Shown piece after piece: positions 6,118-6,653 of a stretch of DNA of 6,653 nt. The stretch is from positions 1-6,653 of the forward strand of contig CAJCJE010000725.1 of NCBI GenBank assembly GCA_903970565.1, given 5' to 3'. A program made the position numbers and the translations under genes. Source of the stretch: Candidatus Melainabacteria bacterium. GTDB lineage: Bacteria; Actinomycetota; Actinomycetes; Mycobacteriales; Pseudonocardiaceae. The notes beneath the pieces are model-generated. The model was not told where the DNA came from and did not search any database. It saw nothing but the letters and a program-made list of their open reading frames with translations. Every line of letters begins with the position of its first letter. Positions within the stretch are counted from its first letter, which is position 1.

Positions 6118-6429
6118 GGTTCGAGCGTCACGCGGGCACCACATGGACGGCCTATGTCAGCCGCCAACCATGCTAGGACTCCGCGCCGACAAAAACCGGT
6201 CCGGGCAACCCGAGGGGAAAGATCTCACCCGGCCGAACCTCTACCGAATAGTAATGAACCGCCCTAGTCTGGGAACTACCGCCAACCATTTTGCCTGGTT
6301 TGACGTTGGCACCGATCGGGTAAGGGTGTCACGCACAGTCGTTCGTCGTCGCGCAGCGCAGTTCCATCAGCTACCAGCTCGTGACGGACCCAGGGTTCAC
6401 CACTCAACGCCGAGGAGGGTCATACCCAG

Positions 6430-6653
6430 ATGACCACGCCCGTGCCCTCGCCGAACGCGATGCGTTCGTCAACAGCAGTACCCGCCCCCCGCGCCGAGCA
6501 ATCGGATGTGCCCCACTCTTCTGATGTTTTCGGTGACGTTTCCGGCCAGCCCGAACAGCAGGCACTCGCGCAGGCCCTGGCCGGCCTCACCCTGGCTCGG
6601 CGGGCCCAGAGCAGAGTGGACGAGATCGTGTCCGCGCTGGACGAAGGCACCGC
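6430..6653 (+). CDS. N-terminal part of an unidentified protein, cut by the window edge
   Basis: The frame is open from ATG 6430-6432 to the last base, giving 74 complete codons. GAGGAGGG at 6412-6419, 10 nt upstream, is a strong Shine-Dalgarno sequence and sets the start. The first 45 residues (MTTPVPSPNAMRSSTAVPAP and on) are rich in Pro, Ser and Ala and probably disordered. From about residue 46 (QQALAQALAGLTLARRAQSR, then VDEIVSALDEG) the sequence looks like an amphipathic helix. There is no signal peptide. It is divergent from uvrA. I do not recognise the family from this fragment. An opposite-strand frame at 6420-6650 lacks comparable support. Confidence 0.7.
   Translation, partial: MTTPVPSPNAMRSSTAVPAPRAEQSDVPHSSDVFGDVSGQPEQQALAQALAGLTLARRAQSRVDEIVSALDEGT

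Larger units (their letters stand above)
6039..6429. other. 391-bp divergent spacer between uvrA and the right-hand gene
   Basis: No convincing gene is seen here. The spacer should hold promoters for both flanking genes. Visible elements are the candidate uvrA promoter near 6090-6117; an 11-bp direct repeat CCGCCAACCAT at 6161-6171 and 6279-6289; an inverted repeat GCCAAC/GTTGGC at 6281-6286 and 6305-6310; and a weak plus-strand promoter TTGACG (6300-6305) with TAAGGG (6321-6326), spaced 15 bp. Base composition in 6230-6300 is less GC-rich than in the flanking genes, consistent with regulatory DNA. Confidence 0.6.

Noticed and set aside
6420..6650. 76-codon minus-strand open frame at the right edge
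   Set aside because: It is opposite the plus-strand frame starting at 6430, which has a strong ribosome binding site; the minus frame is Ser/Ala/Arg-rich low complexity.
1..6653. CRISPR array, tRNA/rRNA gene, insertion sequence or phage attachment site
   Set aside because: No regularly spaced repeats, RNA gene signatures, transposase-like frames or terminal inverted repeats were seen; the inverted repeats present are all promoter- or terminator-associated.

Overview
The window is high-GC actinomycete DNA. Codons are strongly G/C-ending, long antisense shadow frames lie opposite the two large genes, and the window carries a UvrA of actinobacterial type plus the XRE/DUF5753 and DUF397 gene pair that is largely confined to Actinobacteria. 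A member of the Pseudonocardiales (Amycolatopsis-like) or a relative of Streptomyces fits best. The genus is inferred from protein style only.

Layout. (i) 1-57: the last 18 codons of a plus-strand gene, resembling the C-terminus of a medium-chain (zinc-type) oxidoreductase. (ii) 58-1595: a monocistronic unit for a secreted family 8 glycoside hydrolase. It has an imperfect palindrome of AGGAA/TTCCT type upstream, a good Shine-Dalgarno sequence, a Sec-type signal peptide and a strong hairpin terminator. The catalytic-site pattern (Glu113 acid, Asn306 where other GH8 enzymes have the Asp base) and the palindrome both point towards a GH8b enzyme such as a chitosanase or licheninase. (iii) 1619-3138: a compact regulatory locus. 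A minus-strand operon encodes an XRE-family DUF5753 regulator followed 2 nt later by a DUF397 protein with an internal 23-residue duplication. A small unrecognised 81-aa gene is transcribed divergently. The 132-bp divergent spacer is AT-rich for this genome and holds two sets of perfect inverted repeats. (iv) 3171-6038: uvrA on the minus strand, convergent with the 81-aa gene. An 18-bp perfect hairpin and a 16-bp tandem duplication sit at the convergence point. (v) 6039-6429: a 391-bp divergent spacer. (vi) 6430 to the right edge: the first 74 codons of an unidentified plus-strand gene.

How the parts relate. The window is not one pathway. uvrA is a housekeeping nucleotide-excision-repair gene. 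The GH8 gene is a self-contained extracellular polysaccharide-degradation unit. The XRE/DUF397/81-aa locus between them resembles the WhiJ/AbaA-type (also called Scr1-type) regulatory modules that occur in many copies in actinomycete genomes. It is the best candidate for a poorly described system here, with its operators visible in the sequence.
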